Shown: piece by piece, positions 1 through 6,306 of the stretch
Layout of the letters: the number at the start of each line of letters is the position of its first letter
How positions within the stretch are numbered: the first letter of the stretch is position 1
Origin: Candidatus Rokuibacteriota bacterium
GTDB lineage: Bacteria > Methylomirabilota > Methylomirabilia > Rokubacteriales > CSP1-6
Assembly (NCBI GenBank): GCA_003221435.1
Contig: QHRS01000064.1
Location: 1 to 16,714 of the forward strand
Length of the DNA: 16,714 nt
Reading direction: 5' to 3'
Position numbers and translations under genes: made by a program
Notes under the pieces: model-generated
What the model saw: only the letters and a program-made list of their open reading frames with translations
The model's database searches: none
What the model was told of the DNA's origin: nothing

Positions 1-717
1 CGCCTCGCCGTCGGCCTCGGCCGCACGGGCGGGCTCGGCCAAAAGCTCGTCGCCGGGGTGCTCAGGCAAGCGGTCACGCAGCTCGCGCGCCGGTTCATCG
101 CCGGCACCACAGCCGAGGAGGCCATCGCCGCGGCCCTCCGGGCCCGACGCGCGGGGCAGGCCTTCACCATCGATCTTCTCGGCGAGGCCTGCGTGAGCGA
201 AGAGGAGGCGGACGCGTACCAGCGACGCTATCTCGAGCTCGTCCGGACCCTCGGCGAGGTGGCGCGGACCTGGCGCCCTGATCCGCGTATCGACCAAGCT
301 CCCTGGGGCCCACTGCCCCGGGTCAACATCTCCGTCAAGCTGTCGGCGCTCTATCCGTACCTCGACCCGGTCGATCCCCGCGACTCGGCCCGGGCCGTGA
401 AGGGCCGCCTGCGTCCGATCCTCGAAGCGGCGCGGGCCCACGGCGCGCACATCCAGATCGACGCGGAGGACCGGCGGCTCAAGGACCTGACGCTCCGGAT
501 CTTCATGGAGCTCGCCGAGGAGGACGCGTGGCGAACGACTCGGGACCTTGGAGTCGTCCAGCAGGCGTATTTGAAGGAGGCGGAGTCCGACGCCCGTCGC
601 CTCATCGACTGGGCGCGGCGGCGGGGAACCCCGGTGACGGTGCGGCTCGTGAAGGGCGCGTATTGGGATTACGAAACCGCCCATGCCCGACTCCTCGGCT
701 GGCCCGTGCCAGCATGA
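1..717 (+). CDS. putA: PutA, N-terminal part: proline dehydrogenase domain (5'-partial, frameshifted at its 3' end)
   Basis: This is the first half of bifunctional proline utilisation protein A. The frame is open from base 1 and the residues before the GTG at 58 continue the helical lead-in, so the true start lies upstream of the window. The PRODH barrel is FAD-dependent and oxidises L-proline to delta-1-pyrroline-5-carboxylate, passing electrons to the quinone pool. Visible family motifs are RVNISVKLSALYP, HIQIDAED, KDLTLRIF and RLVKGAYWDYE, the last close to the FAD/proline site. The frame ends with GWPVPA and a TGA at 715-717, exactly where PutA proteins normally continue through a short linker to an ETDA-FERLT segment. 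That segment is present, but in the next frame from about 713. This entry and the following one are therefore one gene, either a real pseudogene or a sequencing/assembly error. Identity is certain from motifs; the state of the gene is not. Confidence 0.9.
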   Translation, partial: RLAVGLGRTGGLGQKLVAGVLRQAVTQLARRFIAGTTAEEAIAAALRARRAGQAFTIDLLGEACVSEEEADAYQRRYLELVRTLGEVARTWRPDPRIDQAPWGPLPRVNISVKLSALYPYLDPVDPRDSARAVKGRLRPILEAARAHGAHIQIDAEDRRLKDLTLRIFMELAEEDAWRTTRDLGVVQQAYLKEAESDARRLIDWARRRGTPVTVRLVKGAYWDYETAHARLLGWPVPA

Positions 718-2710
718 AACCGACGCCAGCTTCGAGCGCCTCACCCGCCTCTACCTCGAGAACGCCGACGCGGTGGACCTCGCCGTCGGCAGCCACAACA
801 TGCGCTCGATTGCCCACGCGATCGCCGTCCGCGAGGAGCTCGGCCTGCCGCAGGCGCAGCTCGAGTTCCAGACGCTCTACGGCATGGCGGCGCCGCTGGC
901 GCGGGCCCTCACGGATCGGGGCGAGCGAGCCCGGATCTACATGCCGTTCGGCGAGCTGATTCCGGGAATGGCCTACCTCGTGCGCCGGCTGCTCGAGAAC
1001 ACGTCCAACGAGTCGTTCCTGCGCCAGAGCCTGTCGGGCGATGAGGCGCCGGAGGCGCTCCTCGCCGATCCGGCGCGCCCGGAGGCGGGAGCGGCCGCGC
1101 CGACCGTCGGGGTATCCGACCGGCCCCCATTCAGGAACGAGCCGCCCACCGACTTCGCCCTCGCCGAGGCGCGGGAGAAGTTTTCCGCTGCGCTGGCATC
1201 GGTTCGGTCCGAGTTCGACCGGCACTACCCACTCCTGATCGGCGGCGACTCGGTCGAGACCCTCGCACAGATCGTTTCGCTCAACCCCTCTCGGCCGGCC
1301 GAGATCGTCGGCCGGACGGCCTCGGCCTCGCCCGAGGATGTGGACCGCGCCGTCGCGGCCGCGGAGGCGGCGTTTCCCGGCTGGCGGGATCGGGGTGTGG
1401 CCGAGCGGGCGCGCGTGCTCGGCACCGCGGCGGATCTCCTCCGCGGGCGGCGAGCGGAACTGGCCGCGTGGATCGTCTACGAGGCGGGAAAGCCGTGGCG
1501 TGAGGCGGATGCGGACGTCGCCGAGGCTATCGATTTCATCGAGTACTACCGCGCGCAGGCGGTAACGCTGCTGGCCCCCGAGCGGCTCGGCGGACTCCAG
1601 GGCGAGGTAAACGACTACCTCCGCGAGCCCCTCGGCGTCGTCGCCGTGATCGCGCCGTGGAACTTCCCCCTGGCGATCCTGACCGGCATGACGAGCGCCG
1701 CGCTCGTGACGGGCAACACGGTCGTGATGAAGCCGGCCGAGCAGACCCCGGTGATCGCGGCGAAGCTGGCGGCGCTCCTCCACGAGGCGGGACTGCCGCC
1801 GGGAGTGGTGAACTACGTGCCCGGCGCGGGCGAGGTGGCGGGAGCGGCGCTGGTCGACCATCCCCGTGTTCGGCTCATCGCGTTCACGGGCTCGCGCGAG
1901 GTCGGGACGCGCATCTACGCCGCCGCCGCCCGGGCGGCCAGGGGGTCACGCCACCTCAAGAAGGTCCTCGCCGAGATGGGCGGGAAGAACGCGGTGATCG
2001 TCGATGACGATGCGGATCTCGACGAGAGCGTGCAGGGTATCCTCGCCTCGAGCTTCGGGTACGCGGGGCAGAAGTGCTCGGCGTGCTCGCGCGTGATCGC
2101 GGTCGGCCGGGTGTACGAGCGGCTGATCGAGCGGCTCGTCGAGGGGGCGCGGACCGTGCCGGTCGGCCCCGCGGATCAGCCGGCGACGATCGTCGGTCCC
2201 GTGATCGATGCAGAGTCCCAGGAGCGGATCCGGGGCTACATCGAGCTCGGCAAGCGGCTCGCCAGGCCCGCGCTGATCCGCGACGTGCCGCCGGACCTCG
2301 CCGGGCTCAACGGCTACTATGTGGCGCCCGCGGTGTTCGCCGACGTACCGGTCACGTGCCCGCTCGCGCTCGAGGAAATCTTCGGCCCGGTCCTCTCGGT
2401 GATGCAGGCGGAGAGCTTCGAGGCCGCGCTCGAGCTGGCGATGGACTCGGATTACGCCCTCACCGGCGGTGTCTTCTCGCGCAGCGCCGCCCATCTCGCC
2501 GCCGCCCGCGAGCGCTTCCGGGTCGGCAACCTGTACATCAACCGGCCCATCACCGGCGCGATCGTCGGCCGGCAGCCGTTCGGCGGTCTCCAGATGTCGG
2601 GTGTCGGGTACCACGCTGGCGGGCCGGACCACCTGATCCAGTTCGTCGAGGGACGGGTGATCAGCGAGAACACGCTGCGGCGCGGGTTCGCGTCGGACCG
2701 GCTCGCATAG
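683..2710 (+). CDS. putA: PutA, C-terminal part: end of the PRODH barrel plus P5C (glutamate semialdehyde) dehydrogenase domain
   Basis: This is the second half of PutA, in frame 2. Homologous sequence begins about codon 713 (HETDASFERLTR); the ATG at 683 merely opens the frame and encodes unrelated residues, so I do not regard it as a real start. Residues about 10-120 finish the proline dehydrogenase barrel, including the paired arginines R101/R102 of the YLVRRLLEN motif that bind proline carboxylate. From about residue 200 follows a complete NAD(P)-dependent aldehyde dehydrogenase that oxidises glutamate semialdehyde to glutamate. It shows APWNFP for cofactor binding, the general-base region EMGGKN (E431), the nucleophile in GQKCSAC (C465), and EEIFGPV near the C-terminus. 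No long C-terminal extra ALDH-like or RHH DNA-binding region is seen, so this is the compact enzyme-only PutA type. The stop TAG at 2708-2710 is followed directly by the hairpin repeats. Confidence 0.92.
   Translation: MPDSSAGPCQHETDASFERLTRLYLENADAVDLAVGSHNMRSIAHAIAVREELGLPQAQLEFQTLYGMAAPLARALTDRGERARIYMPFGELIPGMAYLVRRLLENTSNESFLRQSLSGDEAPEALLADPARPEAGAAAPTVGVSDRPPFRNEPPTDFALAEAREKFSAALASVRSEFDRHYPLLIGGDSVETLAQIVSLNPSRPAEIVGRTASASPEDVDRAVAAAEAAFPGWRDRGVAERARVLGTAADLLRGRRAELAAWIVYEAGKPWREADADVAEAIDFIEYYRAQAVTLLAPERLGGLQGEVNDYLREPLGVVAVIAPWNFPLAILTGMTSAALVTGNTVVMKPAEQTPVIAAKLAALLHEAGLPPGVVNYVPGAGEVAGAALVDHPRVRLIAFTGSREVGTRIYAAAARAARGSRHLKKVLAEMGGKNAVIVDDDADLDESVQGILASSFGYAGQKCSACSRVIAVGRVYERLIERLVEGARTVPVGPADQPATIVGPVIDAESQERIRGYIELGKRLARPALIRDVPPDLAGLNGYYVAPAVFADVPVTCPLALEEIFGPVLSVMQAESFEAALELAMDSDYALTGGVFSRSAAHLAAARERFRVGNLYINRPITGAIVGRQPFGGLQMSGVGYHAGGPDHLIQFVEGRVISENTLRRGFASDRLA
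703..718 (+). other. Frameshift junction in putA (probable small deletion)
   Basis: Frame 1 encodes GWPVP up to 709-711. The expected continuation ETDA starts in frame 2 at 716-718, leaving only four bases between them. From remembered PutA sequences about six residues normally separate these motifs, which implies roughly 14 missing bases (8-14 depending on the family member). All of these values are two modulo three, which explains the frame change. The sequence GCCAGC at the junction would be compatible with a deletion between short direct repeats. That mechanism is inference. Confidence 0.75.
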
Positions 2711-2729
2711 ATGGACGCCGATCTCACTC

Positions 2730-2796
2730 GGAGGGGGCCTCGACGGCCCCCTCCGATGCCTCCCCCAGAGCCGCGGCGCGCCGGCGGAGCCGGCGC
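2730..2796 (-). repeat. Double-hairpin intergenic repeat, unit A1
   Basis: The unit contains two perfect dyads. The first is GGAGGGGGCC (2730-2739), a 5-nt loop, then GGCCCCCTCC (2745-2754), extendable to 12 bp. The second is GCGCCGGC (2778-2785), a GGA loop, then GCCGGCGC (2789-2796). Between them is the conserved stretch GCCTCCCCCAGAG (2758-2770). It lies in the convergent gap between putA and the YkoP-like gene and touches the latter's stop codon (TAG, minus strand, 2796-2798). It is the reverse complement of the units at 6154-6296. No T-tract follows either stem, so any terminator role would be of the GC-rich, U-poor type. Confidence 0.9.
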
Positions 2797-3491
2797 TAGA
2801 TCGTCGAAGGGGGCCCCGACGGCCCCCTCCGAGCCTCCCCCAGAAACCGGTTGCGCCGGCGGAGCCGGCGCTCGAGCAGCAAGCTCGGCCTGACAGGGGC
2901 GGGAGCGGAAAATGTCAGCGCGTCTGGGGGGACCGCGGCGCTGTAGCGGGCGATCAACGCATCCCGTGTGATCCAGGCCCGCTCGGCATGATGATACGTG
3001 TCTGCGCGGAGACCCACAGGGCCTCGGCTGTGCATCGTCGCCAGCAAGGCGCGCTGATAGGCGCCGACGAGCTTCGGCCACCTGAGGCCGCGGGGCTCGG
3101 TCTCGAAGCCGAGGCGGCCGAGGCCCTCGTGGAAGATCGTCGTCGCGGCGAACGCCCGCACATGGGCCAGCCGGCCGCCCGGCCGCGCCAACGTCGCGAG
3201 GGCGCGGAGCGAGGCGGTGAGCCGCCGGCGAAATTCCAGCCCGACCGCGATAGGCGAGAGGCCGTCAGACGAGAGCGCAATGACGCGCTCGTTGTTGACG
3301 TGCAGGAAGCCGATCGTGTCGCCGGGCCGTATCGCCGTGCCGCTGGAAAGGCGGAAGGTCCGGTGGCTGCGGCGGACTTCTATCCGGAGCGCCGGGCCCA
3401 CTTCCGACGCCGGCGTGTTGAGGCCGCGCGTCACCCGATACACCCAGTCGTACGCGGCGATCGCCGCCCGGGACCAACCGGGCAAGCGCAT
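2796..3491 (-). CDS. YkoP-like domain protein of unknown function
   Basis: The reading frame encodes a 231-residue soluble protein. The start chosen is the ATG at 3491 (MRLPGW), preceded by a weak GGTGAGG ribosome site; the frame stays open upstream to 3593, but that would run past the start of the divergent glycosyltransferase. The N-terminal part (AAYDWVYRVTRGLN), the GDTIGFLHVNN motif at about 57-67 and the following helical LEFRRRL and FHEGLGRLGFE segments resemble, from memory, the YkoP domain found alone or attached to polysaccharide deacetylases. That assignment is moderate and gives no reaction. No signal peptide or membrane segment is obvious. Residues from about 207 to the end, rich in Arg, Gly and Pro, are encoded by an intergenic-type repeat (unit A2), and the TAG stop abuts unit A1, so the native C-terminus was probably replaced. 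It is divergent, with a 67-nt gap, from a family-2 glycosyltransferase, which hints at an envelope polysaccharide or glycolipid context. Confidence 0.7.
   Translation of the reverse strand: MRLPGWSRAAIAAYDWVYRVTRGLNTPASEVGPALRIEVRRSHRTFRLSSGTAIRPGDTIGFLHVNNERVIALSSDGLSPIAVGLEFRRRLTASLRALATLARPGGRLAHVRAFAATTIFHEGLGRLGFETEPRGLRWPKLVGAYQRALLATMHSRGPVGLRADTYHHAERAWITRDALIARYSAAVPPDALTFSAPAPVRPSLLLERRLRRRNRFLGEARRGPSGPPSTI
2807..2872 (-). repeat. Double-hairpin intergenic repeat, unit A2 (inside the 3' end of the YkoP-like gene)
   Basis: This is the second tandem copy, about 75 bp from A1. Stem one is AGGGGGCC (2808-2815) paired with GGCCCCCT (2821-2828). Stem two (2853-2871) is identical to that of A1, including its GGA loop. 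The spacer CCTCCCCCAGA is conserved at 2834-2844. This copy is translated on the minus strand and supplies about the last 25 codons of the upstream YkoP-like reading frame. Confidence 0.9.
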
Positions 3492-3558
3492 GGACGGCCT
3501 CACCGCCCGGCGCGGGTGCCCGGCCGACAGATCCGGTGAGAAGCCAGGGGATCCCGCC

Positions 3559-4722
3559 ATGACAGGTCTTGCCCTCTTCCACATCATCGTCACTGCGGCG
3601 TTGATCGGTCTGGCGTTTCACGCATTGCTGAATCGCCTGCTGGGTCCACGGCTCGTCCGCATGCCGCCGGCCCCGTCGCCTCCGCCCGTGTCCGTTCTGG
3701 TTCCTGCCCGGAACGAGGCCGCAACGATCGATAGGTGCGTCAGGCACTGGCTGAGCCAACAGTATGCAGATTTTGAGGTGTTCGTCTACGATGACGATTC
3801 GTCCGACGACACCGTCGCACGGGCGCTGGGCGCGGCGGACGGAACAGGCCGCCTGCGGCTCGTTCGCGGCGGACCCCTCCCCGACGGATGGCGGGGCAAA
3901 CCGCACGCGTGTCACCGCCTCCGCGCGGAGGCGCGTGGCGAGATCCTCCTCTTCGCCGACGCCGACGTCGTGCCATCGCCGGCGGCGCTCGCCCGGACGG
4001 CGGGCGCGTTCAGCGCGCTGCCGATCGACGCCATGTCGGCGGTGCCGTCTCACGGCAGCCCGAGCCTCGCGGTTCGCGCGCTCGTTGCGATCCAGAACTG
4101 GGCCGCGCTCACGTTCGTCCCGGCCTGGCTCGCGGCGACCCGCTGCCCTCCGATGTTCACGTCGATGAACGGCCAGTTCATCGCGATCCGAGCCGGCGCG
4201 TACGACGCCTCGGGCGGATTCGCAGCCGTGCGGGGCACGCTCGCGGAAGACGTCGCCCTCGGCCGGCGGCTCGCGACGCTCGGCTACCGCGTGCGCCTCG
4301 TCGACGGCGCGGGTGTGCTCGACTGCGAGCCGTACGCCGGGGCGCGCGATCTCTGGCGCGCCAACACCCGCAACCTGCTCCCGATTTTCTTCGGCTCGGA
4401 GGTGCTGCTCGCGGTCGCGATGGCCGGCCTCGCGGCGCTCTATCTCGGTCCCCTTGCGCTCGTGGCGCTCGGGGCGATCCTGGGGCACGCGGGCACGGCG
4501 CTCTGGACCTGGGTGCCCTTGGCGGAAGTCGGGCTCGGGCTCTCGACGCGCTTCTCCGCCGACCGCCGCGCGGGCTATCCCCTGTGGCTCACGCTCCTGC
4601 ATCCGCTCGCGGTCGGCGCGCTCCTTGGCATGGGGCTCGGGTCGGTCGCGTGTCTCAGGTTGCGAGGGGTGGTCGAATGGCGGGGCCGGCGTTACGCCGT
4701 TACGGATGACAGGGCGGCCTGA
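3559..4722 (+). CDS. Membrane-associated family 2 glycosyltransferase
   Basis: The gene encodes a 387-residue GT2 (GT-A fold) inverting glycosyltransferase, with ATG at 3559 preceded by AGGGG at 3546-3550. An N-terminal hydrophobic segment (about 4-24) anchors the enzyme. The catalytic domain shows VSVLVPARNEA (about 44-54), the nucleotide-binding DDDSSDDT (78-85), the metal-binding DAD (134-136), SMNGQFIAIR (about 201-210) and LAEDVALGRR with the likely catalytic-base ED at 229-230. The sequence GWRGKPHACH (110-119) is typical of the branch that includes carotenoid and lipid glycosyltransferases (CruC/CrtQ-like). Three hydrophobic stretches follow after residue about 285. The acceptor cannot be told from sequence; no carotenoid genes are in the window. 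A bacterial lipid or envelope acceptor is the likeliest inference. It is divergent from the YkoP-like gene and convergent with the next gene, with only 12 nt between stops. Confidence 0.88.
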   Translation: MTGLALFHIIVTAALIGLAFHALLNRLLGPRLVRMPPAPSPPPVSVLVPARNEAATIDRCVRHWLSQQYADFEVFVYDDDSSDDTVARALGAADGTGRLRLVRGGPLPDGWRGKPHACHRLRAEARGEILLFADADVVPSPAALARTAGAFSALPIDAMSAVPSHGSPSLAVRALVAIQNWAALTFVPAWLAATRCPPMFTSMNGQFIAIRAGAYDASGGFAAVRGTLAEDVALGRRLATLGYRVRLVDGAGVLDCEPYAGARDLWRANTRNLLPIFFGSEVLLAVAMAGLAALYLGPLALVALGAILGHAGTALWTWVPLAEVGLGLSTRFSADRRAGYPLWLTLLHPLAVGALLGMGLGSVACLRLRGVVEWRGRRYAVTDDRAA

Positions 4723-4734
4723 CGGCGTTCGGCG

Positions 4735-5484
4735 TCACCGGCAGCTGGGCAGCACGCCGAAGATCCGCTCGCGGCGGTCAGGCGGGAGCGGCTCACTCCG
4801 CAACCACTCGCAGAACTCGTTGGGTCGCTCGATCGCCCACTCCGCCACCTGGGCAGTGATCGCGAAGCCCTCGGTGAGCTTGCGGTCGGCGAGGTGGCCG
4901 AAGATCGGGATCAGCAGCCGGGCGAGGGCTGCAGCGACCGCGTTGTTGATCCGGACGTAGGCGGTCAGCTCCTGATCGACCTTCCCGTCCCGCTCACGCA
5001 GGTCGATCACCGTGAGCGCGCTGCCGCTGATCGTGCCGAGGATGCGGCCCGTGTGCTCCCCCCACGACAGCATCACGCGCCGCCCCGGCGCGCGGGCGAG
5101 CACCCGGTAGAGGCCGTGAGAGCCGTCGTGGTCGTCAGCGACATACCAGTCTTCGTCGAGCGCGCGTACCTGGTACTGCGCGAGGTGGCGGAACCGCGCG
5201 GCCGCGGTCGTGACGTCCGGGGTGTCGACGAAGCCGATGTAGATCGGGAGCGGGACGGCGGCAGGGCGCCCCCGCACCGTCCGGGTGAGTGTCGGATCGC
5301 TCCAGGCCCGCTCAACGTTCGCGGCGAGATCCGCGCTGAAGGAATCGCGCGAGGGCAGAAACGGGGGCCAGGAAGGCTGATCGCCGGTGGCTGCGACCAC
5401 CGCGGCCGCCAGCAGCGCCGTCCACCTGCTTTTGTCGTGAAGGCCCGCTCGTTTTGTGCGAGAGTAGAAAGCGGACCACGTCAC
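4735..5484 (-). CDS. Hypothetical exported protein
   Basis: The frame encodes about 249 residues of unrecognised function. I chose the GTG at 5484, because earlier in-frame starts (ATG 5538, and 5658) overlap the start of the divergent gene and add a non-signal-like leader. From GTG the protein has a basic n-region followed by a hydrophobic WTALLAAAVVAATG segment, so export is likely. The remainder alternates beta-like and helical sequence (LPIYIGFVDTPDV, RRVMLSWGEHTGRILGTISGSALTVIDL, ELTAYVRINNAVAAALARLLIPIFGHLADRKL). The order of strands followed by a long C-terminal helix would suit a START/SRPBCC-like lipid-binding fold, and its divergent partner is such a protein, but this is an impression of architecture, not a homology call. 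The start choice is uncertain. Confidence 0.65.
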   Translation of the reverse strand: MTWSAFYSRTKRAGLHDKSRWTALLAAAVVAATGDQPSWPPFLPSRDSFSADLAANVERAWSDPTLTRTVRGRPAAVPLPIYIGFVDTPDVTTAAARFRHLAQYQVRALDEDWYVADDHDGSHGLYRVLARAPGRRVMLSWGEHTGRILGTISGSALTVIDLRERDGKVDQELTAYVRINNAVAAALARLLIPIFGHLADRKLTEGFAITAQVAEWAIERPNEFCEWLRSEPLPPDRRERIFGVLPSCR

Positions 5485-5536
5485 AGGCAAGCGTCCCGCT
5501 CGGGCTCGATCATCTTCTCGGAAGCATGAGGTGTCC

Positions 5537-6127
5537 ATGAAATACTGTGCCCTGTTTCTCGCCCTCCTCATTGTGGCAATGCCTGTGCCCGCAGCCAGGG
5601 CCGTCCAACTGTCCAGCGACCAGGAGCGCCGGCTCGAGGGCGGGGAAGTGATCGTCATCGATGTGCTTCCGCCCGGCGGGACGGCGGAAGCCAGTCAGGG
5701 CGGCACGGTGCTGAGCGTGATGCACGCGTCTGCCGACACCGTGTGGCACGTGCTCGTGGACTACGGGCGTCACGCCGGGCTCTACCCGCGAGTCATGCGC
5801 GCGCAAATACTGGAAGCGGATGCGGAGCATGCCCTGGTCCATTACGTTCTCGGAATCGGCCCCTTCTCGTTCGGCTTCCACGTGAACAACTATCCCGACG
5901 AGGCGCGGCGGCGAATCGTGTGGCGCCTGGCCCACGAGCGGCCGAACGACCTGTTCCACGACAGCTGGGGATACTGGCAGATCGACCCCCGCCCGCACGG
6001 CGTCCTCGTCACGTACGCGATGGCGGCGCGCACCATGCTGCCGGCGTTCCTCACGCGCGGCGCCGAGCGCGACGGCCTCGTCGAAACGGTCAAGGCCGTG
6101 CGGGAACGGGCCGAGCAGATCCACTAG
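5537..6127 (+). CDS. Exported SRPBCC (START/polyketide cyclase-like) family protein
   Basis: The gene encodes a 196-residue protein starting at ATG 5537, with GAGG six bases upstream; an in-frame GTG at 5531 is possible but would only add two residues. A clear signal peptide (MKYCALFLALLIVAMPVPAARA, residues 1-22) directs it out of the cytoplasm. The mature part has the SRPBCC pattern: VLSVMHASADTVWHVLVDYGRHAGLYPRV (strand, helix and the DY-x-P signature), then successive strands and a C-terminal helix (GAERDGLVETVKAVRERAEQI). Members of this fold hold a hydrophobic ligand, for example lipids or quinone-like molecules in a central cavity; no ligand can be named. The gene starts 52 nt from the divergent unknown exported protein, suggesting shared promoter DNA and related jobs. 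Its stop is followed closely by repeat units B1 and B2. Confidence 0.8.
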   Translation: MKYCALFLALLIVAMPVPAARAVQLSSDQERRLEGGEVIVIDVLPPGGTAEASQGGTVLSVMHASADTVWHVLVDYGRHAGLYPRVMRAQILEADAEHALVHYVLGIGPFSFGFHVNNYPDEARRRIVWRLAHERPNDLFHDSWGYWQIDPRPHGVLVTYAMAARTMLPAFLTRGAERDGLVETVKAVRERAEQIH

Positions 6128-6152
6128 TGGCCTGTCGCAGTAACCGGCTTCG

Positions 6153-6221
6153 AGCGCCGGCTTTGCCGGCGCAATGCGATTCTGGGGGAGGTTCGGAGGG
6201 GGCCGCCGAGGCCCCCTTCGA
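6153..6221 (+). repeat. Double-hairpin intergenic repeat, unit B1
   Basis: This is the same family as A1/A2 in the opposite orientation. Stem two comes first: GCGCCGGC (6154-6161), TTT loop, GCCGGCGC (6165-6172). Then the conserved spacer TTCTGGGGGAGG (6180-6191), then AGGGGGCC (6197-6204), 5-nt loop, GGCCCCCT (6210-6217), extendable outward with one G-T pair. It lies 26 nt after the stop of the SRPBCC gene, in the gap convergent with the YbhN-like gene. Confidence 0.9.
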
Positions 6222-6227
6222 CGGTCC

Positions 6228-6296
6228 AGCGCCGGCTTTGCCGGCGCTCTCATATCCCGGGGGAGGCTCGGAGGGGGCCGTCGAGGCCCCCTTCGA
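6228..6296 (+). repeat. Double-hairpin intergenic repeat, unit B2
   Basis: This tandem copy of B1 has a 75-bp period. GCGCCGGC (6229-6236), TTT loop, GCCGGCGC (6240-6247); spacer GGGGGAGG at 6259-6266; AGGGGGCC (6272-6279), loop GTCGA, GGCCCCCT (6285-6292). It ends 10 nt before the stop codon of the YbhN-like gene (TCA at 6307-6309 on the plus strand), so the doublet fills the whole convergent gap and may act as a bidirectional transcription end or mRNA 3' stabiliser. Confidence 0.9.
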
Positions 6297-6306
6297 GGTC
6301 TAGTCA

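Noticed and set aside
683..712. ATG at 683 as a genuine start of a separate aldehyde dehydrogenase gene
   Set aside because: The encoded first ten residues are unrelated to PutA, no ribosome site is apparent, and the upstream frame holds the matching first half of the protein.
602..1861. Long minus-strand open frame of 419 codons opposite putA
   Set aside because: It is antisense to a clearly recognised aldehyde dehydrogenase/PRODH gene and its Arg/Gly/Pro-rich text matches no family; GC-rich codon bias leaves such shadow frames open.
2730..2872. Tandem GC-rich repeats as a CRISPR array
   Set aside because: Only two units per site, dyads inside the unit, no unique spacers of constant length and no cas genes.
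5484..5658. N-terminal extension of the unknown exported protein to 5538 or 5658
   Set aside because: It would overlap the signal peptide coding region of the divergent SRPBCC gene and bury the protein's own export signal behind a long leader.
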